A stretch of DNA of 57,927 nucleotides from Firm-13 sp964579245 (lineage in GTDB: Bacteria; Bacillota; Clostridia; Saccharofermentanales; Saccharofermentanaceae): contig CAZOFY010000008.1 of NCBI GenBank assembly GCA_964579245.1, positions 1-57,927 of the forward strand, written 5' to 3'. Below the pieces are notes generated by a model. The model worked only from the letters and a program-made list of their open reading frames with translations, made no database searches and had not been told where the DNA came from. Within the stretch, counting starts at the first letter, position 1, and the number at the start of each line of letters is the position of its first letter. Shown here one piece after another: positions 23,944 through 34,062 of this stretch. Both the position numbers and the translations under genes were made by a program.

Positions 23944-24228
23944 ATGGCCCCCGCTGTGAAGAAAGTCCCGCAACGTATGTGTGTAACATGCAGGGAGAGG
24001 AAGAACAAGAAGGAACTTATTCGCATTGTCCTGATGCCGGATGGCTTGGTATGTGTCGATTCTACCGGGAAGAAGCCCGGGCGCGGCGTATATACCTGCA
24101 AGAATAAAGTCTGTCTGCTGAAGGCCATAAAGTCACATCGAATCGAAAAGGGTCTCAAGGCAGAAGTGTCGTCGGACGTGATTGATTCACTTTTTGAACA
24201 GGCAGTTCTGATGGCGCAAGAGGATTGA
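23944..24228 (+). CDS. rnpM: YlxR-family RNA-binding protein (RnpM)
   Basis: The 94-residue protein matches DUF448/YlxR: PQRMCVTCRERKNKKELIRI, then DGLVCVDSTGKKPGRGVYTC and a helical end. In Bacillus, RnpM has been reported to bind RNase P and modulate it. It starts three bases after nusA, so translation is coupled. Basic surface residues fit RNA binding. Confidence 0.92.
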   Translation: MAPAVKKVPQRMCVTCRERKNKKELIRIVLMPDGLVCVDSTGKKPGRGVYTCKNKVCLLKAIKSHRIEKGLKAEVSSDVIDSLFEQAVLMAQED

Positions 24229-24247
24229 GCACAGACGGGAGAATACA

Positions 24248-24625
24248 GTGGCAAAACACGAGAAGGAATTGAGTCGCATGAAGCCTACATCGCCTGCTGA
24301 CGAGAAGAGTATTCTTCTTTTTCTCGGGTTGGCGACGAGAGCCGGTAAAACAACTTCCGGTTATGACGCTGTCTCACAGGCCACTCGTTCCGGATCTGCA
24401 TTTTTAGTGCTTTGTACCAAAGATGCATCTGATGCCACCGCCAGGAAAACAGCGGATGTTTGTCGCCAGGAGGCTGTACCTTTCCGCCGTTTTTCAACAA
24501 GAGAAATGCTGGGTAAATTTTTGGGAAAAGACGATCGGGCAGTAGCCTGTATATTGGATAAAGGCTTTGCCGATCGCTTACTGCAAATGCTGGGTGAAGA
24601 AGAAACAAAGACGATTATCAGTTGA
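24248..24625 (+). CDS. L7Ae-like ribosomal protein (YlxQ type)
   Basis: The 125-residue protein has the L7Ae/L30e RNA-binding fold seen in YlxQ: ILLFLGLATRAGKTTSGYDAV, then AFLVLCTKDASDAT and VPFRRFSTREMLGKFLGKDDRAVACIL (positions ~70-97). The start is GTG with GGGAG seven bases upstream. An N-terminal extension of ~18 residues precedes the fold. Its place between rnpM and infB is the conserved one. Confidence 0.85.
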   Translation: MAKHEKELSRMKPTSPADEKSILLFLGLATRAGKTTSGYDAVSQATRSGSAFLVLCTKDASDATARKTADVCRQEAVPFRRFSTREMLGKFLGKDDRAVACILDKGFADRLLQMLGEEETKTIIS

Positions 24626-24657
24626 CATGAGTTACTGAATACAATTAGGAGGATTTC

Positions 24658-27600
24658 ATGACCGAAAACAAATCGAAGGGCTTATCGGCACCTGAAAACA
24701 CAAATAAAAATATTGAAGAAGAGAAGGAGCTCCCGGGTATTGGCATTACCGTAAGCGGTATATCCGGCACGAAAACATTGCGTGTAGGTCGTGTCAATAA
24801 GAAACCAAAGGAAGTAGCGCCTGATCCAGCAGACAAGGCTTCTGAGAAGCCTCTGCCTGCCGAGCCTTCTTCCGGTGCCGCTGATGCTGTCGTTAAATCT
24901 TCTTCGGCTGGAGCTGACCAAACTGCTTCGAAGGCAATACCTCCGTCTGCTCCGATGAATACTCCTATCTCTTCAGAGTCAACGCTGCAAGCCGCTCCTC
25001 CGACGGTAAAAGCTGTGTCTGCCAAAACAGAGACGATCGAAGTCAAACCGCAGGAGAAGCCTTCCTTATCGGAGACCGCTGCGGAAGCGAGACCGGCTAT
25101 GTCAATACCTGGTTCTGTTTCTGACGCCGCATCCTCAAAGGAGAATGTATCGGCTAAGCCTCAGACAGCCGCCTCTCAAGTTGCTCCTCAAGTTCAGGGA
25201 ACAAGAACACAGGACGGTTATCAAGGTTCCGGCTATCAGGGCCAGAGCACAAGACCGCAAGGTCAGGGCGGCTATCAGGGCTCCGGCTATCAGGGCCAGG
25301 GAACAAGACCGCAGGGCCAGGGCGGATATCAGGGTTCTGGTTATCAGGGCCAGGGAACAAGACCGCAGGGCCAGGGCGGATATCAGGGTTCTGGTTATCA
25401 GGGCCAGGGCACAAGACCGCAGGGTCAGGGCGGCTATCAGGGCTCCGGCTATCAGGGCCAGGGAACAAGACCGCAGGNNNNNNNNNNNNNNNNNNNNNNN
25501 NNNNNNNNNNNNNNNNNNNNNNNNNNNNNNNNNNNNNNNNNNNNNNNNNNNNNNNNNNNNNNNNNNNNNNNNNNNNNGGTCAGGGCGGCTATCAGGGCTC
25601 CGGCTATCAGGGCCAGGGAACAAGACCGCAGGGCCAGGGCGGATATCAGGGTTCCGGCTATCAGGGCCAGGGAACAAGACCGCAGGGCCAGGGCGGATAT
25701 CAGGGATCAGGTTATCAGGGCCAGGGAACAAGACCCCAAGGTCCGGGCGGTTATCAGGGTTCCGGCTATCAGGGCCAGGGAACAAGACCGCAAGGCCAGG
25801 GCGGATATCAGGGATCAGGTTATCAGGGTCAGGGCGCAAGACCGCAGGGTCAGGGCGGTTATCAGGGCGGAAGACCTCAAGGGCAGGGCGGATTTCCTCC
25901 CTCGCGTTCTCGTGACGGCGGATTTCCTCCGAGAGATAAGGATGAAGGATTTGTACGTTCAAAGGAAGATAATGGATATGCATCTCGTGGTTCTTCCAGA
26001 GGCGGTCCGGGAGGGAAAGCTCCTGCAAAAACAGATATAATAGTCGATCCGAAGGAGAAAGAGAAGGCGAAAATTGCCCAGCGCGACGCCTATGAAAAGA
26101 GCCGCAAGGAGCCTGCCAAGGATATCAAGAAGGATGCGACGAAGACAGCTCTTCCGACAGCGGATAAGCGTGCAGGGAATAAGCATGCCGTAAACGCGGC
26201 ATTTTCCGGAAGAGGCGCGTCTGATATCCTGCAGGATGATAATGCCCTGGATACATTTGCTCCCTATGGATCGAAGTCGAAGAGATCTTCGAGAAGGAAG
26301 CCGATGATTAACCAGGCGCCGCCACCTCCGAAGGCTGTCCTTTCGCATGTTCAGCTACCGGAATTCATCACAATCAAGGAGTTTTCCGACGGAATTCAGA
26401 AGCGTTCCGCCGAGGTTATCAAGAAGCTGATGAAGCTTGGTGTTCTGGCAACACTAAATCAGGAGATTGATTTCGACACGGCTACCCTTATCGCGTCGGA
26501 ATTCGGTATTACCACAGAACCGATTGTTGAGGTTACAGAGGAGGATATCCTCTTTGATGATACCGAAGACACGGATGCAGGTCTTGTGACTCGCCCACCG
26601 GTCGTTGTCGTCATGGGTCATGTCGACCACGGTAAGACTTCCCTTCTGGATAAGATTCGTTCTGCTTCTGTTGTGAAGGGTGAAGCCGGCGGAATAACAC
26701 AGCACATCGGCGCCTATACGGTTCGATTGAAGGGCAGAGAGATCACCTTCCTGGATACCCCCGGACACGAAGCGTTTACCACGATGCGTGCACGTGGTGC
26801 CCAGGTCACAGATATTGCGATATTGGTCGTCGCCGCGGATGACGGAGTTATGCCTCAGACGATAGAGGCAATCAATCATGCCAAGGCAGCCAATACCGAG
26901 ATCGTTGTTGCAATTAATAAAATGGATAAACCGGGAGCGAATCCCGATAAGGTCAAGCAGGAGCTGTCTCAGCATGGTATCATCCCCGAAGAGTGGGGCG
27001 GATCGAACGTCATGGTTCCCGTGTCCGCGAAGACCGGTGAAGGAATCGATGACTTGCTGGAAATGGTTCTCTTATCTGCGGATGTTATGGATCTGAAGGC
27101 AGATCCTCACAAACAGGCAAAAGGAACTGTCATCGAAGCGAAGCTTGATAAGAATCGCGGTCCGGTCGCAACGGTTCTCGTCCAACGCGGAACCTTGCAT
27201 TCCGGCGACACCATTGTTACTGGTTCAATCATAGGTCGAATTCGAGCTATGACGGATGACAAGGGAGCTATGTCCAAGAAGGCCGGCCCATCTATTCCGG
27301 TCGAAATTCTCGGATTGCCGGATGTGCCCGAAGCCGGAGAGATCTTCTATGCCGTTACGGATGAGAAGGTTGCCAGACAGCTTGCAGAAAAGAGACGCGT
27401 TAAGCAGAGAGAAGATCAGCTGCGTAAGAGCTCCCGAATGTCGCTGGAGACCTTGTCGCTCTCGCTGGCGGCTGGTGAGGTGAAGGATTTGAACCTCATT
27501 ATCAAGGCAGACGTTCAGGGTTCGGTCGAAGCAGTAATTCAGTCCATGGAGAAGCTCTCGAACGAAGAGGTTCGTGTCAAGGTCATTCACGGGGCTGTCG

Positions 27601-28091
27601 GAGCAGTTACAGAATCGGATATCGTGCTTGCAGATGTATCGAATGCCATCATCATCGGATTTAATGTGCGTCCCGGTACCGGAATCGCGGAAAAGGCCAA
27701 AGAAACAGGAGTGGATATCAAGCTTTATCGTGTTATTTATAGTGCGATTGAGGACGTTGAAGCAGCAATGAAGGGTTTACTGAAGCCGAAATTTGAAGAG
27801 GCTATTCTCGGACACATCGAGATCCGTCAGATCTTCAAGGTTTCGAACGTGGGAACCATCGGAGGTGCGTACGTAACGGACGGTAAGGTTCTTCGGTCCT
27901 CTGAGGTTCGTGTCGTCAGAAATGGAATCGTCGTTCATGAAGGAAAGCTTGCCTCTTTGAAGCGGTTTAAGGATGATGCAAGAGAAGTGGCAGCCGGATA
28001 TGAATGCGGTATTTCAATCGACAGCTTTAACGACATCAAGGAAGGCGATATTATCGAAGCGTTTGAGATGCGAGAGATCGCCCGTAAATAA
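24658..28091 (+). CDS. infB: Translation initiation factor IF-2, with repeat-rich N-terminus and assembly gap
   Basis: IF-2 places initiator tRNA on the ribosome with GTP. The gene starts at ATG 24658 (AGGAGG upstream) and runs to 28091, but 100 N residues at 25478-25577 interrupt it and shift the apparent frame. Before the gap the frame encodes a Pro/Ala/Glu-rich N-terminus and five copies of an 18-residue Gly-Tyr-Gln repeat; after it the same repeat resumes five more times one frame over. A basic segment then leads into the IF-2 N domain (VQLPEFITIKEFSDGI), the GTPase (GHVDHGKTSLL, DTPGHEAF, NKMDKPGA), and domains II-IV. True length is unknown, at least ~1100 residues. The frame change is an artefact of the N count. 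Confidence 0.95.
25216..25889 (+). repeat. 54-bp tandem repeats in infB (18-residue Gly-Tyr-Gln unit)
   Basis: The unit encodes GYQGSGYQGQGTRPQGQG. About five copies lie before the N gap and five plus a partial after it. Copies differ mainly at third codon positions (for example TCC/TCT/TCA for Ser), so they have been kept by selection or turnover at the protein level. The array evidently blocked assembly. Confidence 0.95.
25478..25577. other. Assembly gap of 100 N
   Basis: Exactly 100 N inside the tandem repeat suggests a placeholder of unknown size. If the array is regular, the missing length should be 54k-1 bases, which would restore the reading frame. Confidence 0.97.
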
Positions 28092-28129
28092 TACGGGCGC
28101 GCTTCGCGACGTAAAGGAGTGTAGACAAA

Positions 28130-28501
28130 ATGAGACTTGATAGATCAGCTCGCGTAGGCGATGAAATGCAGAAAGTGATTTCACAGATTCTGCGCAATGA
28201 AGTCAGGGACCCGAGGATACCTATGCTGACTTCGGTGCTTGAGGTCAAGATGTCACATGATCTTTCTCATGCGACGGTTTATCTGTCTGTCATGGGGTCC
28301 GAGAAGGAAAAAGATGACCTCAAGGCTGCTGTAGCCAGCGCTTCCGGCTTTATCAGGCGGGAAGTATGCAAGCGTGTCAATCTTAGGGTTGCCCCGGATA
28401 TGCACTATGTATTTGATGACTCCATCGAGAAAGGTATGAAACTGATGAATTTGATCGACAAGACGATCAAGGAGGATGAGACTCGTGCAGACATTCGCTG
28501 A
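28130..28501 (+). CDS. rbfA: Ribosome-binding factor A
   Basis: RbfA matures the 30S subunit and 16S rRNA 5' end. The 123-residue protein has the family start RSARVGDEMQKVISQILRNE, then DPRIPMLTSVLEVKMSHDLS and LRVAPDMHYVFDDSIEKG, forming the KH-like fold. AAGGAG lies about nine bases from ATG. It is the last classic gene of the nusA-infB operon, and the next gene overlaps its end. Confidence 0.95.
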   Translation: MRLDRSARVGDEMQKVISQILRNEVRDPRIPMLTSVLEVKMSHDLSHATVYLSVMGSEKEKDDLKAAVASASGFIRREVCKRVNLRVAPDMHYVFDDSIEKGMKLMNLIDKTIKEDETRADIR

Positions 28502-29507
28502 AGCAATAACAGAAAAGCTTTTGTCTCATCGCGGCTCAAATCTGGAGGTCCAGATATTTCCTCATGTTCGAGTCGATGGAGACTGTCTCGGGTCTGCGGC
28601 AGCGATAGCCATGACTCTGATGAAGCTCGACATTCGTGCCCGAGTATTCATGGATGAGCCTATACCCGAACGCCTGGAATTCCTCGAATTGTCTTCCGAT
28701 CTTTTCGAGATATATGATCCCGCACGATTCACTGAGTATCTGTCTGCTCAGGGGGGAGTATTGGCTGTCGATTGTTCTGAATCCGGACGAATGGGAAAGA
28801 GCGGACAGCTTTTTGATGAATCCCGGCATCCAATGGTCATTGATCATCATATCTCGAGCGGCGACGCCGACGGACTACGAATGATTGACCCGAATGCTGC
28901 GGCGACTTCGGAAATGATAACGGAGATCGTCCACCTTCTTGAAAAAAAGACAGGTCTCAAGCTTATGGATTCACAGGTGGCCAATAGTTTGATGGCTGGC
29001 CTGCAATCAGATACCGGTCGGTTTTCATACCAGAATACAACGCCGAAGACTTTCCGGATTGCGGCAGACCTGCTCGAAAACGGTGCAAACGTATATCAGA
29101 ATGCCTATAATTTATTCGATCTTACGAATGTTGAACGTATGCGTCTCATTTCCAGAGCGTTGTCTAATGCGCGCTTTTTTTACAATGGCAAGCTTGCATT
29201 GACGGTCGTCACTCAGGATATGATACGGGAGTGTCAAGCCAGCGATGATTCGGCTGACGGATTAGCAGCGAATCTGAGAGATATCAAAGGTGTCATAGCT
29301 TCTTTTGCCATACGCGAGACAGTCAGCGGAGAGGTCCGTGTCAATGTTCGTTCCTATTCCCCTTTTGATGCTTCTGTGTTCTCGGCACAATTCGGGGGTG
29401 GCGGACATCGAAGGGCTGCCGGCTTCTCCTGCTTTGAAAAAACAGCAAATGAAGTAGCAAAAATGATTATCGAAAAGGCTGGTGAAGTCTTATCGGAACA
29501 GGAATAA
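28485..29507 (+). CDS. nrnA: DHH/DHHA1 phosphoesterase, NrnA-like
   Basis: NrnA degrades very short RNAs (nanoRNA) and pAp. The 340-residue protein has the DHH-domain motifs HVRVDGDCLGSA (with His/Asp metal ligands), VDCSE and MVIDHHISSG. The C-terminal DHHA1 domain carries FGGGGHRRAAGF. GTG 28485 is nine bases after AGGAGG; the ATG at 28476 directly abuts that site and is less likely. It overlaps rbfA by 17 bp. The first motif reads HVRVDGD where DxDxxGS is usual, still compatible with activity. Confidence 0.9.
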   Translation: MQTFAEAITEKLLSHRGSNLEVQIFPHVRVDGDCLGSAAAIAMTLMKLDIRARVFMDEPIPERLEFLELSSDLFEIYDPARFTEYLSAQGGVLAVDCSESGRMGKSGQLFDESRHPMVIDHHISSGDADGLRMIDPNAAATSEMITEIVHLLEKKTGLKLMDSQVANSLMAGLQSDTGRFSYQNTTPKTFRIAADLLENGANVYQNAYNLFDLTNVERMRLISRALSNARFFYNGKLALTVVTQDMIRECQASDDSADGLAANLRDIKGVIASFAIRETVSGEVRVNVRSYSPFDASVFSAQFGGGGHRRAAGFSCFEKTANEVAKMIIEKAGEVLSEQE

Positions 29508-29521
29508 TTGGCGACGCGTCA

Positions 29522-30469
29522 TTGAGCGGTATTCTTCTGGTTCATAAACCCGTCGGACCGACATCCTTTCAAGTGGTGTCGCGTGTCCGGCGGATTTTTG
29601 GTGTCAAAAAGGCGGGCCATTGCGGGACGCTTGACCCGTTTGCCTCGGGAATCCTACCTGTCTGTATCGGTAAAGCTACCCGAGTCGTACGTTACATGGA
29701 TTCCTACGATAAGGAATACCGATGTACGGTTCGATTTGGTTCCTATACGGATACGCAGGATCGTGAAGGTCGTCGAATCGGCGGCCGGGAGCCCTCCGAC
29801 GCAGAAATCAACAGATTGATCGAAGAAGACTACCGGTCAATCCGCGAGTTGATTACCGCACTGCCCGGAGAGCTTGACCAGGTGCCGCCGATGTACTCTG
29901 CGGTGAAGATTGACGGCAAGCCGCTCTATGAATATGCAAGAAAAGGAATAACCGTTGAACGTCAGACGAGACATATCCACATTTACTCTTCAACTGTACA
30001 TGCAGTGTCATCGCAACAAGGTCTGACTGCAGATTTTTCGGTGTCGTGCTCGAAAGGCACGTATATTCGAACGATCTGTGAAATGCTCGGAGAACAGAGC
30101 GGTTTTGGAGCGCATGCCCAAGAGCTATGTCGTACGCGTTGCGGGCCGTTTTTGCTGTCGACAGCCTATTCGCTGGATGACCTTGAGGCAGTTCAGAGCC
30201 GCGACGAATTGATCAGCCGGCTTTTACCGGAGACTTCTGCACTCGCTCATTTGAAACAAATCCCACTGACAGAGGAGGAAGCGGAACATATTCGTCAAGG
30301 ACGTCAATTGGATCTGACTTGTTTCGAAGACAGAATACAGGAGGTTTCTTTGGCAGGGCAGACCGATCCGCGAATTTGTGTATACTTTAAGGGGATGCCG
30401 CTGGCGGTCGTTTTTCCCGACGAAAAGGAAGGTCGACAAATTCTTCGTATTGAAAGGGTGTTTTCGTAA
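29522..30469 (+). CDS. truB: tRNA pseudouridine-55 synthase TruB
   Basis: TruB makes pseudouridine 55 in the T loop of tRNAs. The 315-residue protein starts SGILLVHKPVGPTSFQVV and carries the catalytic Asp38 in GHCGTLDPFASGIL. KEYRCTVRFG, PMYSAVKIDGKPLYEYAR and SKGTYIRTICEMLG follow, with a C-terminal PUA-like part. The start is TTG with a poor RBS, 14 bp after nrnA; coupling is likely. The family's N-terminal pattern supports this start. Confidence 0.95.
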   Translation: MSGILLVHKPVGPTSFQVVSRVRRIFGVKKAGHCGTLDPFASGILPVCIGKATRVVRYMDSYDKEYRCTVRFGSYTDTQDREGRRIGGREPSDAEINRLIEEDYRSIRELITALPGELDQVPPMYSAVKIDGKPLYEYARKGITVERQTRHIHIYSSTVHAVSSQQGLTADFSVSCSKGTYIRTICEMLGEQSGFGAHAQELCRTRCGPFLLSTAYSLDDLEAVQSRDELISRLLPETSALAHLKQIPLTEEEAEHIRQGRQLDLTCFEDRIQEVSLAGQTDPRICVYFKGMPLAVVFPDEKEGRQILRIERVFS

Positions 30470-30470
30470 C

Positions 30471-31481
30471 GTGAAGGTATGGACGTTTGCTGAGAATATT
30501 GACGGCAGCTTTGAAGAACCGCAGGACTTTCGAGCTGAGGGTGCTCGGGAGCGGGCAGTTGCTTTGGGGTATTTCGACGGAGTTCATGCCGGGCATCGCG
30601 CAATACTCGAAAAACTAACCTATGAGGCGCGACTGAATCGATTATCCGCTGCGGTTCATACGTTTTCGTCCCTTCCGAAGTCGAAGAAGGAGGATACATC
30701 CTCTGAGAAGACGGCGGTCATCACTACGATAGCCGAGAAATGCGCTTATTTCTCCATGTCCGGCGTCGACGAGACCGTTCTATTTCCGTTCACCTCCCGT
30801 CTGGCCGATATGAGTCCGGAGGCATTCTTATCCGAAATCCTGAAAGACACGCTGCATGCGCGAGTGATTGTATGCGGGGAGGATTATCGATTTGGCAATA
30901 ATCGCTCGGGTGACATTTCCTTTTTACGGAAATGGGCGGAGAAGAATCAGGTCCGTGTATATACGGTTGCTCCGATTTGTCATGACGGACAGGTCATCTC
31001 CAGCTCGAGAATCCGCGGACTGATCCAAGAGGGAAACATTCATCTGGCAAACATCCTTCTGGGTTATCCGATTTCGTATCAAGGAATGGTTCAGGTCGGA
31101 AGAAAGATCGGAAGAACCCTGGGGTTTCCCACCGCGAACATTCCGATCGAAGACGGTAAAGTCATCCCTGCCTACGGAGTATACGCTTCGCTTCTTTTCA
31201 CTGCGGAAGAGATGTACCCGTCGATTACCAGCGTCGGTGTCAGGCCTACGGTCAATCCGTCAAAATCGGGAATTCTGATTGAGACAACGATGTTTGATCG
31301 GGAAATGGACTTGTACGGACAGCCGATTCGCGTGTATTTTCTGGATTATATTCGCGGTGAGTGTTGCTTTGCAGGAGTTGAGATGCTCAAGGACCAGGTT
31401 TTTCGAGATATGGCAAAAGTAAGGCAATATCACGATCGACACCGATATGAGTATTCGAATCTTCTTCCCGGTGTGGTATGA
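30471..31481 (+). CDS. ribF: Bifunctional riboflavin kinase / FAD synthetase
   Basis: RibF makes FMN and FAD from riboflavin. The 336-residue protein has the FAD-synthetase nucleotidyltransferase motif ALGYFDGVHAGHRAIL, then CGEDYRFG and SSSRIRGLIQEGN. The flavokinase domain carries GRTLGFPTANIPI and PAYGVYAS. GTG 30471 starts one base after the truB stop; the open frame extends back into truB, but that part is not RibF-like. truB-ribF adjacency is standard. Confidence 0.95.
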   Translation: MKVWTFAENIDGSFEEPQDFRAEGARERAVALGYFDGVHAGHRAILEKLTYEARLNRLSAAVHTFSSLPKSKKEDTSSEKTAVITTIAEKCAYFSMSGVDETVLFPFTSRLADMSPEAFLSEILKDTLHARVIVCGEDYRFGNNRSGDISFLRKWAEKNQVRVYTVAPICHDGQVISSSRIRGLIQEGNIHLANILLGYPISYQGMVQVGRKIGRTLGFPTANIPIEDGKVIPAYGVYASLLFTAEEMYPSITSVGVRPTVNPSKSGILIETTMFDREMDLYGQPIRVYFLDYIRGECCFAGVEMLKDQVFRDMAKVRQYHDRHRYEYSNLLPGVV

Positions 31482-31545
31482 TAAACGCGTTGTCACAGAA
31501 TTCTTCTGTGCTGCAAGAAACGTGAATATTTAAGGAGAACCCTTT

Positions 31546-32583
31546 ATGAATGTAGCTTTTTTACATGCAGGGCAGGGAGTCAGTTTCCCAGGTCTTGGTA
31601 TCAATGATCTGAATATTGATCGTGTCGCATTTACTATCGGAACATTTCCTGTTTATTGGTATGGCATTTGCATCATCCTTGCCTTTGCATCCTGTATCGC
31701 TTTGGCCATGTTGCAATCTAAGCGCTTCGGCTTTAAACCGGATGATATCATCGATATAAGTCTGGTCATTATACCGGCCGCCATTATCGGTGCAAGATTA
31801 TACTATGTCGCTTCGGCTTGGTCTGAGTTTGCCGATAATCCGGTATCGATTTTTAATATCAGAAGCGGTGGACTTGCAGTTATCGGCGGTGTCATGATGT
31901 CTCTTGCGATGGTGCTTGTGTTGGCACGTTTTAAGAAATGGAAAGCCGGTGATCTCTTTAATGCCTTCATCGTTTATATTCCGCTCGGACAAGCAATCGG
32001 CCGCTGGGGCAACTTTTTTAATCAGGAAGCATTTGGTACAAACACAACACTTCCTTGGGGTATGATCAGCCCGGAGACAAGTGCGTATCTGGCGATGAAT
32101 AACCCGGAACTTGATCCTACATTGCCGGTTCATCCGACCTTTTTCTACGAATTTCTGGCATGTATTCTTATCTTTTTCATTCTTTTAGTGATTCGAGAAA
32201 AAAGCAAGCTTCCCTTCGTCTGTGCGGCTTCTTACTTCATATTATACGGCATAGCCCGTTTCTTTATCGAAGGACTTCGTACAGACTCCCTGTACATAGG
32301 CGATACAGGCCTGCGTACTTCACAGGTTTTCTGCGCGCTGATGATTGTCGCCGGATTCACCATTATCGCTTTTTTTCGATACAAGAAGAATAAGATGGAG
32401 CTTACTTCAGCAAATGTGAGTTCTGCGATTGTTGAGACAACAGAGTTGCCTGAAGATACAATGAATGTACCCGAGTCAACTGAAGAGCCGGCAGAACAGG
32501 AAGAGGATATAAGTCCTGATGCTGATCCTGATACAGCGACTTCAGAACCAGTCAATGAGGACACGGAAGCGGGAAGTAAATGA
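31546..32583 (+). CDS. lgt: Prolipoprotein diacylglyceryl transferase
   Basis: Lgt attaches diacylglycerol to the lipobox Cys of prelipoproteins in the membrane. The 345-residue protein has about seven membrane helices, the signature GQAIGRWGNFFNQEAFG, HPTFFYEF and YGIARFFIEGLRTDSL. About 70 acidic, Pro/Thr-rich residues follow the last helix, a tail longer than usual. RBS AAGGAG precedes the ATG. Its stop overlaps the rodA start (ATGA). Confidence 0.95.
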   Translation: MNVAFLHAGQGVSFPGLGINDLNIDRVAFTIGTFPVYWYGICIILAFASCIALAMLQSKRFGFKPDDIIDISLVIIPAAIIGARLYYVASAWSEFADNPVSIFNIRSGGLAVIGGVMMSLAMVLVLARFKKWKAGDLFNAFIVYIPLGQAIGRWGNFFNQEAFGTNTTLPWGMISPETSAYLAMNNPELDPTLPVHPTFFYEFLACILIFFILLVIREKSKLPFVCAASYFILYGIARFFIEGLRTDSLYIGDTGLRTSQVFCALMIVAGFTIIAFFRYKKNKMELTSANVSSAIVETTELPEDTMNVPESTEEPAEQEEDISPDADPDTATSEPVNEDTEAGSK

Positions 32584-33710
32584 ATACGGCACGTTCCGGA
32601 ATTGAACAGCTTCGCAATCACTATTTCAGGGCTGTAGACTATTGGCTGGCAGTTCCGATACTGTCATTGACGATGATTGGGCTGTTCATACTCAACAAGG
32701 TCCTCTCAAGCGGATTCGAGGATTACCCCGGTATCTTTTACCGGCAGGCCGGAGCTGCTGTACTGGGCATCTTTATTGCGATTGTGATCTGCCTGATGGA
32801 AACGAGCCTTCTAAAAATGATCGGTTGGATCACGTATATCGGATCACAGATCCTTCTTTTTATCGTACCAATCGACGGATATTCCATGGAAGCAAAATGG
32901 GGGGCAGACTCCTGGATGAAGCTTCCGGTCATCGGCAATTTTCAACCCTCAGAGCTCTCAAAGATCGGACTGATCATTATTGCTTCCTACATTTTTCAAG
33001 CGATGAGTGAAAACAGGATCTCGAAGAAACGAGGTTTTCTTTACTTGGCTCTTTTATATGCCCCGCCGATGGTAATGATCCTCGTCGATCAGAAGGACTT
33101 CGGTACGGGAATGGTTATTGTTTTCTCGTTTATTTTCATCCTTTTCGTTTGGGGGATGAAGTATCGCTATTTTTTTCTTGCGATGTCGGGAGGAGTCATA
33201 TTGATTCCGGTCATTTGGAATTTCTACTTCAGCGAAATGCAGAAGAAGAGGATCCTGTCCCTTCTGTTTGCCGGATCCGATCCGAGTGCGGAGTATAATT
33301 TGATCCAGTCAAAGATGGCAATCGCTTCCGGCGGACTAACCGGAAATCATACCGGTAATATCGTATATGTTCCGGTCAAGGAAGCTGACTTCATTTTTGC
33401 TGCCGTATCGGAACATCTGGGGTTTATTGGTACGACTGCTGTTATCCTTCTGGCGTTTATTTTCCTAACGCGATGCCTGTACGTTGCCGCGAACAGTTCT
33501 CAGAAAGCATATTCCTTCATTGTCATCGGGATGACGGCAGGACTTGCGTTTCACTTTATTGAGAACATGGGCATGTGTGTCGGCTTGCTCCCGATTACCG
33601 GAATTCCGCTCCCGTTTATCAGCTTGGGGGGTACGGCGTTAATTGTCAGCTTCATCGGAGTAGGATTGATTATGAATATTTCTATGGATCGAAGCCTTGT
33701 CCAGAAGTAA
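32580..33710 (+). CDS. rodA: SEDS-family peptidoglycan polymerase RodA
   Basis: RodA polymerises glycan strands for cell elongation, working with a class B PBP. The 376-residue protein has about ten membrane helices, FQPSELSKIGLIIIAS, DQKDFGTGMVIV (the catalytic Asp region) and LLPITGIPLPFISLGGTALI near the end. It is distinguished from the FtsW in this window by its place outside the division cluster. It ends the lgt-rodA unit before a strong terminator and repeat copy B. Confidence 0.92.
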   Translation: MNTARSGIEQLRNHYFRAVDYWLAVPILSLTMIGLFILNKVLSSGFEDYPGIFYRQAGAAVLGIFIAIVICLMETSLLKMIGWITYIGSQILLFIVPIDGYSMEAKWGADSWMKLPVIGNFQPSELSKIGLIIIASYIFQAMSENRISKKRGFLYLALLYAPPMVMILVDQKDFGTGMVIVFSFIFILFVWGMKYRYFFLAMSGGVILIPVIWNFYFSEMQKKRILSLLFAGSDPSAEYNLIQSKMAIASGGLTGNHTGNIVYVPVKEADFIFAAVSEHLGFIGTTAVILLAFIFLTRCLYVAANSSQKAYSFIVIGMTAGLAFHFIENMGMCVGLLPITGIPLPFISLGGTALIVSFIGVGLIMNISMDRSLVQK

Positions 33711-33734
33711 ATAAATCAATAGTAAATATATAAC

Positions 33735-33777
33735 AAAAAAACCGTTTGGAGACTGATCTTCGACGGTTTTTTCTTTT
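33735..33777 (+). terminator. Terminator of lgt-rodA
   Basis: AAACCGT...ACGGTTT with an inner GGAGA/TCTTC extension around CTGA, followed by T-rich sequence. Confidence 0.85.
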
Positions 33778-34062
33778 CTGGCATAAGCCCATTTCGCACA
33801 AACGAGCGAAACAAAAAACCATCTGCTATGAGGTTGGTGGGCAAGTGCTTGTCTGACTCGTGGGGAGAAACCGGAGAACCCACCTGCTACGAAGTTGGCG
33901 GGCAAGTGGGTATACACCAAAAAACACCATTTGTAATCGAGTAAAGATATTTAAGCCTCTAAGGATAGATATGGATCCCAAATACGAAAATCACCCTTCG
34001 AAATAGAGTAGAGCTTTTGAAACCACTATACATAGTAAATAAATTCCAAACGCATTATTTGC

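Noticed and set aside
25135..26028. Long reverse and alternate-frame ORFs over the infB repeats
   Set aside because: Repeat DNA without stops opens several frames; only the frame continuous with IF-2 domains is coding.
24658..26040. IF-2 N-terminal open frame continuing after the N gap with an Arg/Ala-rich repeat
   Set aside because: After the gap this is the wrong frame of the Gly-Tyr-Gln repeat, produced by the arbitrary 100-N length.
31494..31510. CACAGAA/TTCTGTG hairpin between ribF and lgt as a terminator
   Set aside because: No T-run follows, and lgt has no clear promoter after it; more likely a minor intercistronic hairpin.
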